Positions 18,183-26,927 of a stretch of DNA of 64,000 bases are shown piece after piece; position 1 is the first letter of the stretch, and each line of letters starts with the position of its first letter. The notes under the pieces are model-generated. The model did no database searches, had not been told where the DNA came from, and saw only the letters and a list, made by a program, of their open reading frames with translations. A program made the translations under genes and the position numbers. The DNA comes from an uncultured Dysgonomonas sp. GTDB lineage: Bacteria; Bacteroidota; Bacteroidia; Bacteroidales; Dysgonomonadaceae. The DNA is taken from positions 25,229 to 89,228 of the forward strand of contig CALYPL010000010.1 in NCBI GenBank assembly GCA_945273835.1. Direction: 5' to 3'.

Positions 18183-18464
18183 ATGGTAATAATTCAAATT
18201 GTTTTAGGAATCATCATAATAGCTATAGGAGTAAATTTAGGCATCGTTGTCAATAACTTCGCGAATAAAAAGAAAGCTGCCGATGATACTACGGAAGCCT
18301 GTTATAATGATGAGAAAAAGCCCGTAAAGCCATCTACACTTTCACAGGTATTAACCATAACCGGCTATACGATATCAGCATTGATAGTATTGGCAGGAAT
18401 CGGATATATCATTATTCAGCTTATATTAGATAATAGTATATCCGATAAATTTAATTTTTTTTGA
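18183..18464 (+). CDS. small two-span membrane protein, unknown
   Basis: A 93-residue protein I do not recognise. It has two hydrophobic segments (about 2-25, VIIQIVLGIIIIAIGVNLGI and on; about 58-80, ITGYTISALIVLAGIGYIII) joined by a charged loop (NKKKAADDTTEACYNDEKKP). The positive charges after the first span suggest that the loop is cytoplasmic and both ends are outside. It begins 2 bases after the dipeptidyl peptidase stop, so the two are probably co-translated. Codon use looks ordinary. Confidence 0.65.
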   Translation: MVIIQIVLGIIIIAIGVNLGIVVNNFANKKKAADDTTEACYNDEKKPVKPSTLSQVLTITGYTISALIVLAGIGYIIIQLILDNSISDKFNFF

Positions 18465-18495
18465 AGACCTGATCGGTCGACAAATATAAGATTGC

Positions 18496-19113
18496 ATGAT
18501 GGATAAAAACATAAAAGTCATCCTATTCGATTTAGGGCAGGTTCTGGTCAATCTTGAATATGAACAGTCCTTAAGAGCCTTTAGTGAATTATGCGACGAC
18601 GATATCCTGCAACTTTGGAAAACGACCGATCTGCAAAAAACTTTTGACGAATTTGAATTAGGCAAACTAAGCGTTGATGAATTTTATTCAGAACTAAGAA
18701 AGTACTTGCGAAAAGGCACTACTGACATTCAGATCAAAAACGCATGGAACACGCTGTTAGGCGATGTTCCGGATTATAAATTAGAGACTTTATTGAGTTT
18801 ACGCAGTCAATACCGTATATTTTTACTCAGTAACACCAATCAATTACATTGGGAATATTCAAAAGAAAAGCATTTCAAATACAAAGGGCATACCGTGAAT
18901 GATTTCTTTGAGAAGACATATACATCGTTTGAGTTGCACATGATGAAACCCGATAGGCATATTTATCAATATGTATTGGACGATATAAATATACGTCCAG
19001 AGGAAGTATTTTTTATAGATGACAGAGAAGACAATTGTATTGGTGCTTCTCAGATGGGCATAAAAACGTATCAGGCACAGCCACTCGAAGATTGGCGATA
19101 TTTGTTTACGTAA
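18496..19113 (+). CDS. HAD-superfamily hydrolase, YihX-like
   Basis: A 205-residue cytoplasmic HAD phosphatase. Motif I is FDLGQVLVN (about 11-19): the nucleophile Asp is present, and the second Asp of the usual DxD is replaced by Gly, as in the YihX branch (FDLGNV). Motif II is the Ser in FLLSNTN, motif III the Lys in MMKPDRHIYQYVL, motif IV FFIDDREDN. A helical cap lies between motifs I and II. YihX of E. coli dephosphorylates alpha-glucose-1-phosphate, but substrate cannot be predicted here. It follows the small membrane protein gene after 31 bases and is convergent with the leftward glycosyltransferase gene. Confidence 0.85.
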   Translation: MMDKNIKVILFDLGQVLVNLEYEQSLRAFSELCDDDILQLWKTTDLQKTFDEFELGKLSVDEFYSELRKYLRKGTTDIQIKNAWNTLLGDVPDYKLETLLSLRSQYRIFLLSNTNQLHWEYSKEKHFKYKGHTVNDFFEKTYTSFELHMMKPDRHIYQYVLDDINIRPEEVFFIDDREDNCIGASQMGIKTYQAQPLEDWRYLFT

Positions 19114-19177
19114 TCCGATTGTGCCTGCATAGCTTTTCTACTCATTACTACTTCAATATCGGCTTATAAAACTTTAT

Positions 19178-20200
19178 TCAGAAATTGAGTTTTGAGAATG
19201 TTTTTTTAGCCAGCAGATAATAATCAAATAGAATACTTTTTCGGTAGATGGTTTGAATATTCAATTGCACGGCTTTTGCGTGATTTTCAAGACGTGCCGA
19301 AATATAGTTATGCTTTATCGCATTAAATTCATGATAGGCTTTGCGTACGGCTTTAGCATTGGCAGATTTACCCCTCAACAGGAAATGTACGGCAGCCAGA
19401 AAATCTAATAATCTGCGTATGCGAAAAACCTTTTTAAACTCTTTATCCGAAAGATTTTTAAATAACATAAGCAGGTTATTTCTGAAATTCAGAAAAGTTT
19501 TATGCGGATTTTCTTCGTTAAGCGTTGCCCCTCCCATATGATAAACAACCGAAACAGGCAGGCAAACGATGCGATGTCCCCGCGATAAAATACGCCAACA
19601 CAAATCTATTTCTTCCATGTGGGCAAAGAAAGTTGCATCTAAACCACCGCAAGCAAAATAGGCTTCACTACGAATAAACATACATGCCCCCGATGCCCAA
19701 AACACATCACAAGGTACGTTATATTGCCCATCGTCTTTTTCAACATCACCGAATATACGTCCCCGACAAAACGGATAGCCGTATTTATCAAGAAATCCAC
19801 CCGATGCGCCTGCATATTCAAAAAATGTTCTGTTCCGATAAGCCAATATTTTGGGTTGAACGGCTGCCACATCAGCATGTGTATCCATATAGTCAACCAA
19901 AGGTGATAACCATCCTTCGGTTACTAAAACGTCTGAATTTAGCAATACAAAATACTCCGCCCGAATTTGTTTCAAGGCTCTGTTGTACCCTTCGGCAAAA
20001 CCAAAATTCTGATCTAAAGCAATACGGGTTATTTGAGGATAGGCTTGCTCTAAAAAAACGAGAGAATCATCTGTCGAACCATTATCAGCAACCACAAGTT
20101 CTACATCGTCTGCTGTTGTATCGGCTACCAACGCCGGCAAAAACTGCTCAAGCAACTTGCGTCCGTTCCAATTAAGTATAACAACCGCTACCTTTTTCAT
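19178..20200 (-). CDS. glycosyltransferase family 2 (rhamnosyltransferase-like)
   Basis: A 340-residue GT-A fold enzyme. The N-terminus has the nucleotide-sugar site VVILNWNGRKLLEQFLP and VVADNGSTDDSL (about 30-45), then NFGFAEGYN and the metal-binding LLNSDVLV (about 80-95), followed by the GACMFIR and HMEEIDLCWR acceptor-side motifs. This arrangement (NWNG, NxGFAxGxN, EExDLCWR) is that of WbbL/rhamnosyltransferase-like GT2 proteins. A basic helical tail of about 100 residues follows. Its ATG overlaps the stop of the lipid A acyltransferase homologue by 4 bases (ATGA), so they are translationally coupled and it probably acts on an envelope glycan. Sugar and acceptor are unknown. Confidence 0.88.
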   Translation of the reverse strand: MKKVAVVILNWNGRKLLEQFLPALVADTTADDVELVVADNGSTDDSLVFLEQAYPQITRIALDQNFGFAEGYNRALKQIRAEYFVLLNSDVLVTEGWLSPLVDYMDTHADVAAVQPKILAYRNRTFFEYAGASGGFLDKYGYPFCRGRIFGDVEKDDGQYNVPCDVFWASGACMFIRSEAYFACGGLDATFFAHMEEIDLCWRILSRGHRIVCLPVSVVYHMGGATLNEENPHKTFLNFRNNLLMLFKNLSDKEFKKVFRIRRLLDFLAAVHFLLRGKSANAKAVRKAYHEFNAIKHNYISARLENHAKAVQLNIQTIYRKSILFDYYLLAKKTFSKLNF

Positions 20201-21126
20201 CGTTTATGCATCAAAGCCTGCGCCTGTTCCACTTCCTGACGTGAACGTTTCCATCGTTTATGCGTCCATAACCAATAAGCAGGGTCACGTAATATCGATT
20301 TTTCCATTGCACGAATATATTTTTCAGTTATGGCAAACTCAGGTTCGTTTTTAGGATCAGTTGTAACCAATCTCATTGTTGCTTTATAATATCCTCGTTT
20401 TATTTTTTCGATGTCGAGATACGTAACTATATAGCCTGTCTGTTTGGCAATTCTTTCCACCCCTGTAAATATAGCTGAATCATGATTCAGAAATTCGGAC
20501 CAGTAATGCACATTATTTATGGTCGGAGCCTGATCTGCCATGAAACCGATCAGTATTTTGACTTTATCTTTCCGCAATTTAACAATACTGCGTAACGTAT
20601 CGTTTTTAGGAATACAGATTGTTCCGAAATGTTGACGTATTTTCAGAAACAGCTCATCGACAGCCTTATTTTTTAAAGGCTTATATATCTCGCCCATCTT
20701 ATCGAAAGTGCCGTCATTGAAACTTAGGGCTATTGATGGTATCCATTCCCAATTGCAATAATGCCCCAAAAGCATCAGCACCGAATTACCATTAGCGGTC
20801 ACCTCTCTTACCATATCCAGATTCTCGAACTGCATTCGTTTTCTCATCTCGTCGTCTGAGATATGAAGGATTTTGATGGTTTCAACAAAATAGTCGCAAA
20901 AATGATGATAGAATTTCTTTTCGAGCTGCCGAAGTTCTTTTTCAGTTTTATCGGGAAAGCTGCTCGATAGATTTTCACGTACCACCTTCAATCTGTACCT
21001 TACAACTTTATATACCAAGAAATAAAATATATCGGAAAGGATATACAATACTCTAAATGGGAGTAAGGCATGGAGATGCATCCAAGCGGATAGCAAACCA
21101 TATGTTATTTTATCAATCAGTTTCAT
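20197..21126 (-). CDS. lipid A biosynthesis acyltransferase (LpxL/HtrB family)
   Basis: This 309-residue inner-membrane-associated protein belongs to the lysophospholipid acyltransferase group that adds secondary acyl chains to lipid A. It has an N-terminal hydrophobic anchor (about 15-37, LHALLPFRVLYILSDIFYFLV) and the HX4E-type catalytic motif in LLGHYCNWEWIPS (about 121-133), then GFMADQAP and the C-terminal WLWTHKRWK typical of HtrB/LpxL. It sits between mtaB (2-base gap) and a coupled glycosyltransferase. Bacteroidetes usually have penta-acylated lipid A, consistent with one such enzyme, but I cannot tell which chain it transfers. Confidence 0.9.
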   Translation of the reverse strand: MKLIDKITYGLLSAWMHLHALLPFRVLYILSDIFYFLVYKVVRYRLKVVRENLSSSFPDKTEKELRQLEKKFYHHFCDYFVETIKILHISDDEMRKRMQFENLDMVREVTANGNSVLMLLGHYCNWEWIPSIALSFNDGTFDKMGEIYKPLKNKAVDELFLKIRQHFGTICIPKNDTLRSIVKLRKDKVKILIGFMADQAPTINNVHYWSEFLNHDSAIFTGVERIAKQTGYIVTYLDIEKIKRGYYKATMRLVTTDPKNEPEFAITEKYIRAMEKSILRDPAYWLWTHKRWKRSRQEVEQAQALMHKR

Positions 21127-21128
21127 TT

Positions 21129-22439
21129 TTATTGGATCCGTAATGCCGATTGCGTGTCATTAAATTCTCCTAAAGTTACGATAGAAATTTGGTTGACCAA
21201 TTTTTCGTTGTAAGGCGCCTCTACTTTTACATAATTTTCGGTAAAACCGTGCATTTTGCCATCATAGCAGGTATTCTCAAACAAAACTTTCCGACTTGTT
21301 CCTTTCTGTGAACGATAGAAGCCTTGTGTTTTTTCGTCAGACAGGTCTAACAAAATTTTCGATCTTGTATGTTTGGTTCTCGGATCAACGACGTAATCAA
21401 TATTCAACGCCTGCGTGCCGGGACGTTCCGAATAGGTAAATACATGTAACTGTGAGAAATCGAGCGATTCGATGAATTGGCGTGCTTCTTCAAAATATTC
21501 ATCTGTTTCTCCTCGTGTACCTACAATCACATCTATTCCGATAAACGCATCAGGGATAATGGATTTTATTATTTCTGTTTTATGACGAAATAGTTTAGTA
21601 TCGTATTTGCGCTTCATTATTTTCAGTACCGCATCCGACCCTGATTGCAACGGAATATGGAAATGTGGTGCAAAGCGTTTCGAGCCTGCCACAAATTCAA
21701 TTATTTCATCTGTAAGCAGATTCGGTTCAATGGAAGATATTCTAAAACGTTCGATGCCATCAACCTCATCCAGTTTTTTTACTAAATCGAAAAAGGTATC
21801 GCCTGTTGTACGCCCGAAGTCTCCGATATTGACACCTGTCAGTACAATTTCTTTTCCGCCCCTTTCAACTACTTCACGCGCTTGTGCCACAAGACTGTCT
21901 ATCGTACCGTTACGACTTCGGCCTCGTGCTTTTGGAATGGTACAATAAGAGCAAAAATAGTCGCATCCATCTTGCACTTTCAGAAAATAACGTGTACGGT
22001 CGTCTTGCGAGCAAGAGGGTACAAATGTCTTTATATGCGATGTTTTTGAAGTAACAATGTGTCCCTTGTCTTTTTTCTTCAGTTCATCAAGATAGGTAAT
22101 TACATCTAACTTCTGTTCCGAACCAAGCACAAGGTCTACGCCTTCAATAGACGCTATATCTTGAGGTTTAAGTTGAGCATAACATCCGGTTACGATAACA
22201 AACGCTCCGGGATTTTCTTTTATCAGCTTGCGAACGGCTTGTCGGCATTTCTTATCAGCAAGTTCGGTTACCGAACAAGTGTTTATTACACAAATATCTG
22301 CTTTTTCCCCTGAACGTGCTTTGCGCACCCCGACTTGCGATAATTGCCTGCCTATCGCAGATGTTTCGGCAAAATTAAGTTTGCAACCTAAGGTATAGTA
22401 TATTGCCAATTTATTTTCGAATACGGAATGGTCTATCAT
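21129..22439 (-). CDS. mtaB: tRNA N6-threonylcarbamoyladenosine(37) C2-methylthiotransferase
   Basis: A radical-SAM enzyme that converts t6A37 to ms2t6A37 in ANN-decoding tRNAs. The 436 residues show the three domains: N-terminal MTTase domain with cluster cysteines Cys19, Cys55 (INTCSVTE) and Cys86 (TGCYAQ); the radical-SAM motif CDYFCSYC (Cys159, Cys163, Cys166) with IPKARGRSRN; and a C-terminal TRAM domain. The NTCSVT motif and length separate MtaB from RimO and MiaB. It heads a leftward operon with the lipid A acyltransferase homologue and a glycosyltransferase; TAATTTTG on the minus strand (22464-22471) is a possible -7 element. Confidence 0.94.
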   Translation of the reverse strand: MIDHSVFENKLAIYYTLGCKLNFAETSAIGRQLSQVGVRKARSGEKADICVINTCSVTELADKKCRQAVRKLIKENPGAFVIVTGCYAQLKPQDIASIEGVDLVLGSEQKLDVITYLDELKKKDKGHIVTSKTSHIKTFVPSCSQDDRTRYFLKVQDGCDYFCSYCTIPKARGRSRNGTIDSLVAQAREVVERGGKEIVLTGVNIGDFGRTTGDTFFDLVKKLDEVDGIERFRISSIEPNLLTDEIIEFVAGSKRFAPHFHIPLQSGSDAVLKIMKRKYDTKLFRHKTEIIKSIIPDAFIGIDVIVGTRGETDEYFEEARQFIESLDFSQLHVFTYSERPGTQALNIDYVVDPRTKHTRSKILLDLSDEKTQGFYRSQKGTSRKVLFENTCYDGKMHGFTENYVKVEAPYNEKLVNQISIVTLGEFNDTQSALRIQ

Positions 22440-22463
22440 TTTCTGTTCTAAATGAGAAGGCTA

Positions 22464-22471
22464 CAAAATTA
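22464..22471 (-). promoter_or_regulatory. possible -7 element for the mtaB operon
   Basis: CAAAATTA on the plus strand reads TAATTTTG on the minus strand, an exact TAnnTTTG 25 bases before the mtaB ATG. The -33 side is poor. Confidence 0.4.
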
Positions 22472-22502
22472 CACAAATGTTCTCATTTTCCCTATAAAAC
22501 AC

Positions 22503-22533
22503 TTGGAGTTTATATTCAGAGAGCCTATTTTTG
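22503..22533 (+). promoter_or_regulatory. promoter of the acyl-CoA synthetase gene
   Basis: TTG at 22503-22505, a 20-base spacer, then TATTTTTG at 22526-22533, close to the Bacteroidetes consensus. The predicted transcript would start near 22540. That rules out the in-frame TTG codon at 22531 and supports ATG 22558 as the start of the gene. Confidence 0.55.
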
Positions 22534-22557
22534 CACAAATTTTTTAAAAGTGCGCAA

Positions 22558-24228
22558 ATGGAAATTGTTAAGAACTTTGTAAAAGTATACGAAAACAGCT
22601 TTAAATTCAACTGGGATCTTCCTGCATTATCTGATTATTCTGAAAAAACTGACTTAAAATATAAGGATCTGGCTCTTGAGATAGCCCGTTTACACATTTT
22701 ATTTGACGAAGCTCATATTAAGAAAGGTGATAAGATAACCTTAATCGGCAAAAATAACATACCTTGGTGTATCGCTTATCTTGCCACTGTAACTTATGGC
22801 GCTGTAATAGTTCCTATTTTACAAGATTTTCCAGCCAACAGCATTCAACACATCATCAATCATTCGGAATCGAAACTTGTCTTTGCCGGCGAAACATTCT
22901 GGGATAGTCTTGATGAAGAACACATCCCTGAGGTAAGGGCTGTATTCTTATTGAATGATCTTAAATACAAATGTATATACGAGCATGGCGATGAGCATCT
23001 TTCATCCACCGTCGAGAATCTGGATAAATTAATGAACAAAAAATATCCAGAAGGCTTTACGAAAGAAGATATTAAATATGCCGAAGTGGATAATGAAGAG
23101 CTTGTTCTGCTTAATTATACGTCTGGTACTACCGGCTTCAGTAAAGGAGTGATGCTTCCCGGTCGTAGTCTTGCCGGGAATGTTGGTTATGTATCCTATT
23201 TGGAATTATTAAAAAGAGGTGAAAAAATTTTGTCGTTCCTACCGTTAGCTCATGCCTACGGATGTGCGTTTGAATTTTTATTCTCATTGTCGCAAGGATG
23301 CCATACCATTCTTTTAGGCAAAGTGCCTGCGCCAAAAATTCTTCTTCAGGCTCTGGCTGATGTGAAACCTAATTTGATTGTTACGGTTCCGCTTATTATT
23401 GAAAAAATATACAGAAAATCTATTTTGCCGAAAATTGAAAAACCTGCATTTAAAGCCGCTCTTAAAATTCCGATTGTTAGAGATCAGATATACGCAAAGA
23501 TCAGAAAAAATCTGATTAATGCACTTGGTGGAAATTTTCATCAGGTCATTATCGGTGGTGCTGCTCTAAATGCCGAAGTGGAGGATTTTCTTTATAAAAT
23601 AAAGTTTCCGTTTACGGTTGGTTACGGTATGACGGAATGCGGTCCGCTGATTTCGGTTGATCAATATTATGATTTCATACCAAGATCATGTGGTAAAATT
23701 CTTGATCATATTATGAGAGTTCGTATCGACTCTTCTGACCCTTATAATAAGATTGGTGAGATACAGGTAAGCGGTACTAATGTGATGCTGGGATATTATA
23801 AAAACGAGGATGCAACGAAAGCTACTTTCACTGAAGACGGATGGCTAAGAACGGGTGACCTTGGGACTATTGATAAAAACAACCGTATATTCATCAAAGG
23901 GCGAAGCAAATCTATGTTGCTTGGTCCGAACGGTCAGAATATTTTCCCCGAAGAGATTGAGTCTAAATTGAACAATATGCCCTTTGTATTGGAAAGCCTT
24001 ATTGTTGAGCGGAACGGTCTGCTTGTTGCCTTGATCTATCCTGACTATGAAACAATGGATACCGCTGGTATAACTCAAGAAATGCTGCCTCAAGTAATGG
24101 AAGAGAACCGAAAAATACTTAATAAGGCAGTAGCTAACTACGAAAACATTTCAGCAATACAGATATATCCGACCGAGTTTGAAAAAACTCCTAAGAAAAG
24201 CATTAAGAGATATTTATATCAATCTTAG
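22558..24228 (+). CDS. AMP-binding long-chain acyl-CoA synthetase
   Basis: A 556-residue ANL-superfamily enzyme that activates a carboxylic acid with ATP and joins it to CoA. Signatures are the P-loop TSGTTGFSKGVM (from Thr188), the A5 motif GYGMTECGPLIS, the A7 motif GWLRTGDLGTID, FIKGRSKSMLLGPNGQNIFPEEIE and the C-terminal catalytic Lys in TPKKSIKRYLY. Sequence style is that of bacterial long-chain fatty acid CoA ligases (FadD15-like), but chain length is uncertain. The gene has its own promoter, divergent from mtaB, and no operon partner. An open frame reaches back to a TTG at 22531, which lies inside the promoter. Confidence 0.9.
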   Translation: MEIVKNFVKVYENSFKFNWDLPALSDYSEKTDLKYKDLALEIARLHILFDEAHIKKGDKITLIGKNNIPWCIAYLATVTYGAVIVPILQDFPANSIQHIINHSESKLVFAGETFWDSLDEEHIPEVRAVFLLNDLKYKCIYEHGDEHLSSTVENLDKLMNKKYPEGFTKEDIKYAEVDNEELVLLNYTSGTTGFSKGVMLPGRSLAGNVGYVSYLELLKRGEKILSFLPLAHAYGCAFEFLFSLSQGCHTILLGKVPAPKILLQALADVKPNLIVTVPLIIEKIYRKSILPKIEKPAFKAALKIPIVRDQIYAKIRKNLINALGGNFHQVIIGGAALNAEVEDFLYKIKFPFTVGYGMTECGPLISVDQYYDFIPRSCGKILDHIMRVRIDSSDPYNKIGEIQVSGTNVMLGYYKNEDATKATFTEDGWLRTGDLGTIDKNNRIFIKGRSKSMLLGPNGQNIFPEEIESKLNNMPFVLESLIVERNGLLVALIYPDYETMDTAGITQEMLPQVMEENRKILNKAVANYENISAIQIYPTEFEKTPKKSIKRYLYQS

Positions 24229-24328
24229 AATAATGAATTTAATAATTATTACTAATTTTTGGATAGAAATTTTCCGCAAATAGTAAAAAAAACATAAATA
24301 TGTCGCATAACATATAAATTATTATACT

Positions 24329-24336
24329 TATATTTG
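24329..24336 (+). promoter_or_regulatory. possible -7 element for the small lipoprotein gene
   Basis: TATATTTG is an exact TAnnTTTG, 55 bases before the ATG. The expected -33 position lacks TTTG. Confidence 0.4.
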
Positions 24337-24391
24337 TGCGTCCAAAAAGTGAGGACAACTTATATTTCAAGAATTTAATTGTAAAAAGAAG

Positions 24392-24589
24392 ATGAAAAAG
24401 TTAGTTTTATTTGCTGTTGCTGCTCTTACTATTTCTTTAGTTGCTTGTGGAAATAAAAACGCACAAGAACAATCTGCTACTCAAGAACCTGTTGCTAATC
24501 AAGAACAAAATCAAGTTCAAAATCCAACTGATTCTCTTGTAGCTCCTGCTGACTCTTTAGCTAAAAAAGCTGAAGAAGCTGCAAACTAA
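24392..24589 (+). CDS. small Gln/Ala-rich lipoprotein
   Basis: A 65-residue protein with a clear lipoprotein signal (MKKLVLFAVAALTISLVAC, lipobox LVAC, Cys19). The mature part is only 46 residues, hydrophilic and low in complexity (repeats of Gln-Glu, Asn-Gln, Ala-Asp-Ser-Leu, then KKAEEAAN), and probably disordered. It has a promoter-like element and a strong terminator of its own, so it forms a short monocistronic unit of about 300 bases; its codons (GTT, GCT, TCT, CCT) look like those of a well-expressed gene. Function is unknown; a small periplasmic or outer-membrane structural lipoprotein is one possibility. Confidence 0.75.
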   Translation: MKKLVLFAVAALTISLVACGNKNAQEQSATQEPVANQEQNQVQNPTDSLVAPADSLAKKAEEAAN

Positions 24590-24610
24590 TAAAGAAACAG
24601 TTTTAGCTGT

Positions 24611-24644
24611 AACCTGTATGAGTTTCCTCATATAGGTTTTTTTT
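24611..24644 (+). terminator. intrinsic terminator after the small lipoprotein gene
   Basis: A 12-base stem (AACCTGTATGAG with CTCATATAGGTT, one G-T pair; 24611-24622 and 24627-24638), loop TTTC, then a run of eight Ts. Confidence 0.85.
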
Positions 24645-24702
24645 GTTTATAGAGGTAGGTCTTTTACCTGTAGCAAGAATTACATTAGTCCCATAAAATC
24701 AC

Positions 24703-24710
24703 TATATTTG
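24703..24710 (+). promoter_or_regulatory. possible -7 element of the glycan locus
   Basis: TATATTTG, an exact TAnnTTTG, lies 33 bases before the wzm ATG and after the previous terminator, so it may drive the whole glycan operon. The -33 side is weak. Confidence 0.45.
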
Positions 24711-24742
24711 CGTAGCGAAATTTATTACGATCATTAAACTTT

Positions 24743-25609
24743 ATGGAACTCAGAGACAATCAAGATGAATGGGATATCATAATCAAACCCAGAGAAAATA
24801 AATTCACGTTAAACTTAAATGAAGTCTGGAAATACAAGGATTTGATAAAAATGTACATTCGTCGCGACTTTGTCACAATGTACAAACAGACTATATTAGG
24901 CCCGTTGTGGTTTATCATTCAGCCAGTCTTTACAACTATCATGTTTATGTTTGTTTTCGGAGGAATCGCACAAATACCGACAGATGGCATACCTCAACCT
25001 CTGTTCTACATGTCGGGGATTCTATGTTGGAACTATTTCGGAGATTGTCTCGGGCGATCTTCAAGCACCTTTTCCTCCAACGCCGGTGTATTCAGTAAAG
25101 TTTATTTTCCAAGATTAACTGTTCCTGTATCGGGATTGGTTACTAACCTCATTCGATTGACAATTCAGTTATTTATATTTTTCTTGATATATCTATATTT
25201 TTATATAAAAGGTACTACCGCTCATTTTACAGCGTATATCGCATTATTCCCCCTTATTCTGATTGTTGTAGCAGGTATTGGATTCGGTGTCGGCATCATT
25301 ATGTCTTCAATTACTGCCAAATACAGAGATTTAGCTATTTTATTCGGATTCCTGACCCAGTTATGGATGTACGCCACACCTATTATATACCCTCTTTCGG
25401 CTGTACCTCAAAAGGTTGAAAAATACGCATGGATTTTACAAATTAATCCGTTGACCTCTATTGTAGAAACAACCCGTCTGGCTTTTTTAGGCGAAGGATC
25501 ATTTTCATGGCTCTCTTTCGGTTACAGCTGCATATTTGCAATCGTAATAGCATTTGTTGGTATCTGGATGTTTAATAAAGTTGAACGAAACTTTATTGAC
25601 ACAATTTAA
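24743..25609 (+). CDS. wzm: ABC-2 type O-polysaccharide export permease
   Basis: A 288-residue inner-membrane protein with six predicted spans after a cytoplasmic N-terminus of about 50 residues that holds the amphipathic gate-helix region (YIRRDFVTMYKQTILGPLWF). It matches the Wzm/TagG/KpsM permease family (ABC2_membrane), which with its ATPase moves undecaprenyl-linked polysaccharide from cytoplasm to periplasm. The next gene is the matching ATPase Wzt, and glycosyltransferases follow, so it is the export step of this locus. It seems to be the first gene of the operon. Confidence 0.93.
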   Translation: MELRDNQDEWDIIIKPRENKFTLNLNEVWKYKDLIKMYIRRDFVTMYKQTILGPLWFIIQPVFTTIMFMFVFGGIAQIPTDGIPQPLFYMSGILCWNYFGDCLGRSSSTFSSNAGVFSKVYFPRLTVPVSGLVTNLIRLTIQLFIFFLIYLYFYIKGTTAHFTAYIALFPLILIVVAGIGFGVGIIMSSITAKYRDLAILFGFLTQLWMYATPIIYPLSAVPQKVEKYAWILQINPLTSIVETTRLAFLGEGSFSWLSFGYSCIFAIVIAFVGIWMFNKVERNFIDTI

Positions 25610-25622
25610 ATATTTACTTTAC

Positions 25623-26885
25623 ATGTCGAACACCATTATTAAAATAGAGAATATATCCAAACAATATCGGTTAGGACAAGTAGGAACAGGTACTATCAGT
25701 CACGATTTAAATCGTTGGTGGTACAGGATAAGAGGTAAAGAAGATCCCTATCTGAAAATTGGAGACACCAATGATCGGACTACCAAAAGCAATAGTGGAT
25801 ATGTCTGGGCTTTGAAAAATATTTCGTTTGATGTTAAACAGGGCGAAGTATTGGGCATTATAGGCAAAAACGGTGCGGGCAAATCCACCCTGTTAAAGTT
25901 GTTATCGCGCGTTACCGCTCCTACACTTGGCTCTATTAAGGCCAAAGGACGGATCGCCTCTCTTCTTGAGGTTGGAACCGGCTTTCATCCGGAACTTACA
26001 GGTAGAGAAAACGTCTTTATGAACGGCTCTATCTTGGGTATGACTAAAGCCGAAATTAAACGTAAGTTCGATGAGATCGTGGCATTTGCCGGTGTCGAAA
26101 AATACATTGATACTCCTGTAAAACGCTACTCTTCGGGGATGACGGTACGTCTGGGTTTTGCCGTGGCAGCTCATCTCGAACCCGAAATAATGGTTGTGGA
26201 TGAGGTATTAGCCGTTGGCGATGCGGAATTTCAGAAAAAAGCCATCGGTAAGATGCAAGATGTATCACATAGTGAAGGCAGAACAATATTGTTTGTAAGT
26301 CATAATATGGATGCTGTAAAGAAAATGTGTACAAGGGCCGTGTTATTAAAAGACGGAAGTGTGCAGAGTGACGGCAGCGTGGATTCTATATTAGATATAT
26401 ACATGAATGAGAACAAAGGTAACTGCAACGTTATCGCCAATGAGATTGTAAATAATGATATGTGCATTTTATCTGCTTCTGTCTACGGAGAAAAGGGTGA
26501 AAGTACAGATTTATTGATGATTGGCGAAGATTGGTATGCACAAATTGACATAGATGTTCAGCATGAAATAAAAGACACTGTTTTTGCGGTTGGTATAAGC
26601 ACTTCGTTAGATGTTCCGATTATTACAACTTGGTCTCCTCCTCAGAATTTGAAGCCGGGAAAATATGCTATCAGGTTTTCATGTAATGGTATGCATTTTC
26701 AGAAAGGAAGTTATAAAGCAGTAATTGGTATTTCGAAAGGTAAAGAGTCGTTATATTATAACGATATAGACATTCAATTTGAAGTGGCTTTGGTTCAGAA
26801 AGAGATCAATGAAAATCTTATCAGAGTGGATGGAACTACGGGGATTTTAGTTAATCAATTACAAACTGAGATAATAACTTTATAA
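25623..26885 (+). CDS. wzt: ABC O-polysaccharide exporter ATPase with C-terminal Wzt domain
   Basis: A 420-residue ATPase of the Wzm-Wzt exporter. Walker A GKNGAGKST is at 81-89, signature YSSGM at 169-173 and Walker B EIMVVDEVLAVGD at about 188-200, then the switch His in FVSHNMD. After residue 250 comes an extra domain of about 170 residues with beta-rich sequence (FAVGISTSLDVPI, KPGKYAIRFSCNGMHF) matching the Wzt C-terminal carbohydrate-binding domain, which in E. coli O8/O9a reads the capped end of the finished glycan. The frame is open back to 25554 inside wzm, but MSNTIIKIENISKQYR at 25623 is the normal ABC start. Confidence 0.93.
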   Translation: MSNTIIKIENISKQYRLGQVGTGTISHDLNRWWYRIRGKEDPYLKIGDTNDRTTKSNSGYVWALKNISFDVKQGEVLGIIGKNGAGKSTLLKLLSRVTAPTLGSIKAKGRIASLLEVGTGFHPELTGRENVFMNGSILGMTKAEIKRKFDEIVAFAGVEKYIDTPVKRYSSGMTVRLGFAVAAHLEPEIMVVDEVLAVGDAEFQKKAIGKMQDVSHSEGRTILFVSHNMDAVKKMCTRAVLLKDGSVQSDGSVDSILDIYMNENKGNCNVIANEIVNNDMCILSASVYGEKGESTDLLMIGEDWYAQIDIDVQHEIKDTVFAVGISTSLDVPIITTWSPPQNLKPGKYAIRFSCNGMHFQKGSYKAVIGISKGKESLYYNDIDIQFEVALVQKEINENLIRVDGTTGILVNQLQTEIITL

Positions 26886-26927
26886 TATGGTTCTACATTC
26901 AGAAGTTATTTTCAGTTCTGAAGTATC

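Noticed and set aside
18496..18600. HAD motif I lacking the second Asp (DLG instead of DxD) as a sign of an inactive enzyme
   Set aside because: The Gly is normal in YihX-like members and the other motifs are intact.
19639..20354. Open frames of 60-163 codons on both strands within the glycosyltransferase/acyltransferase operon
   Set aside because: They lie wholly or almost wholly within recognised enzyme genes and show no protein-like motifs.
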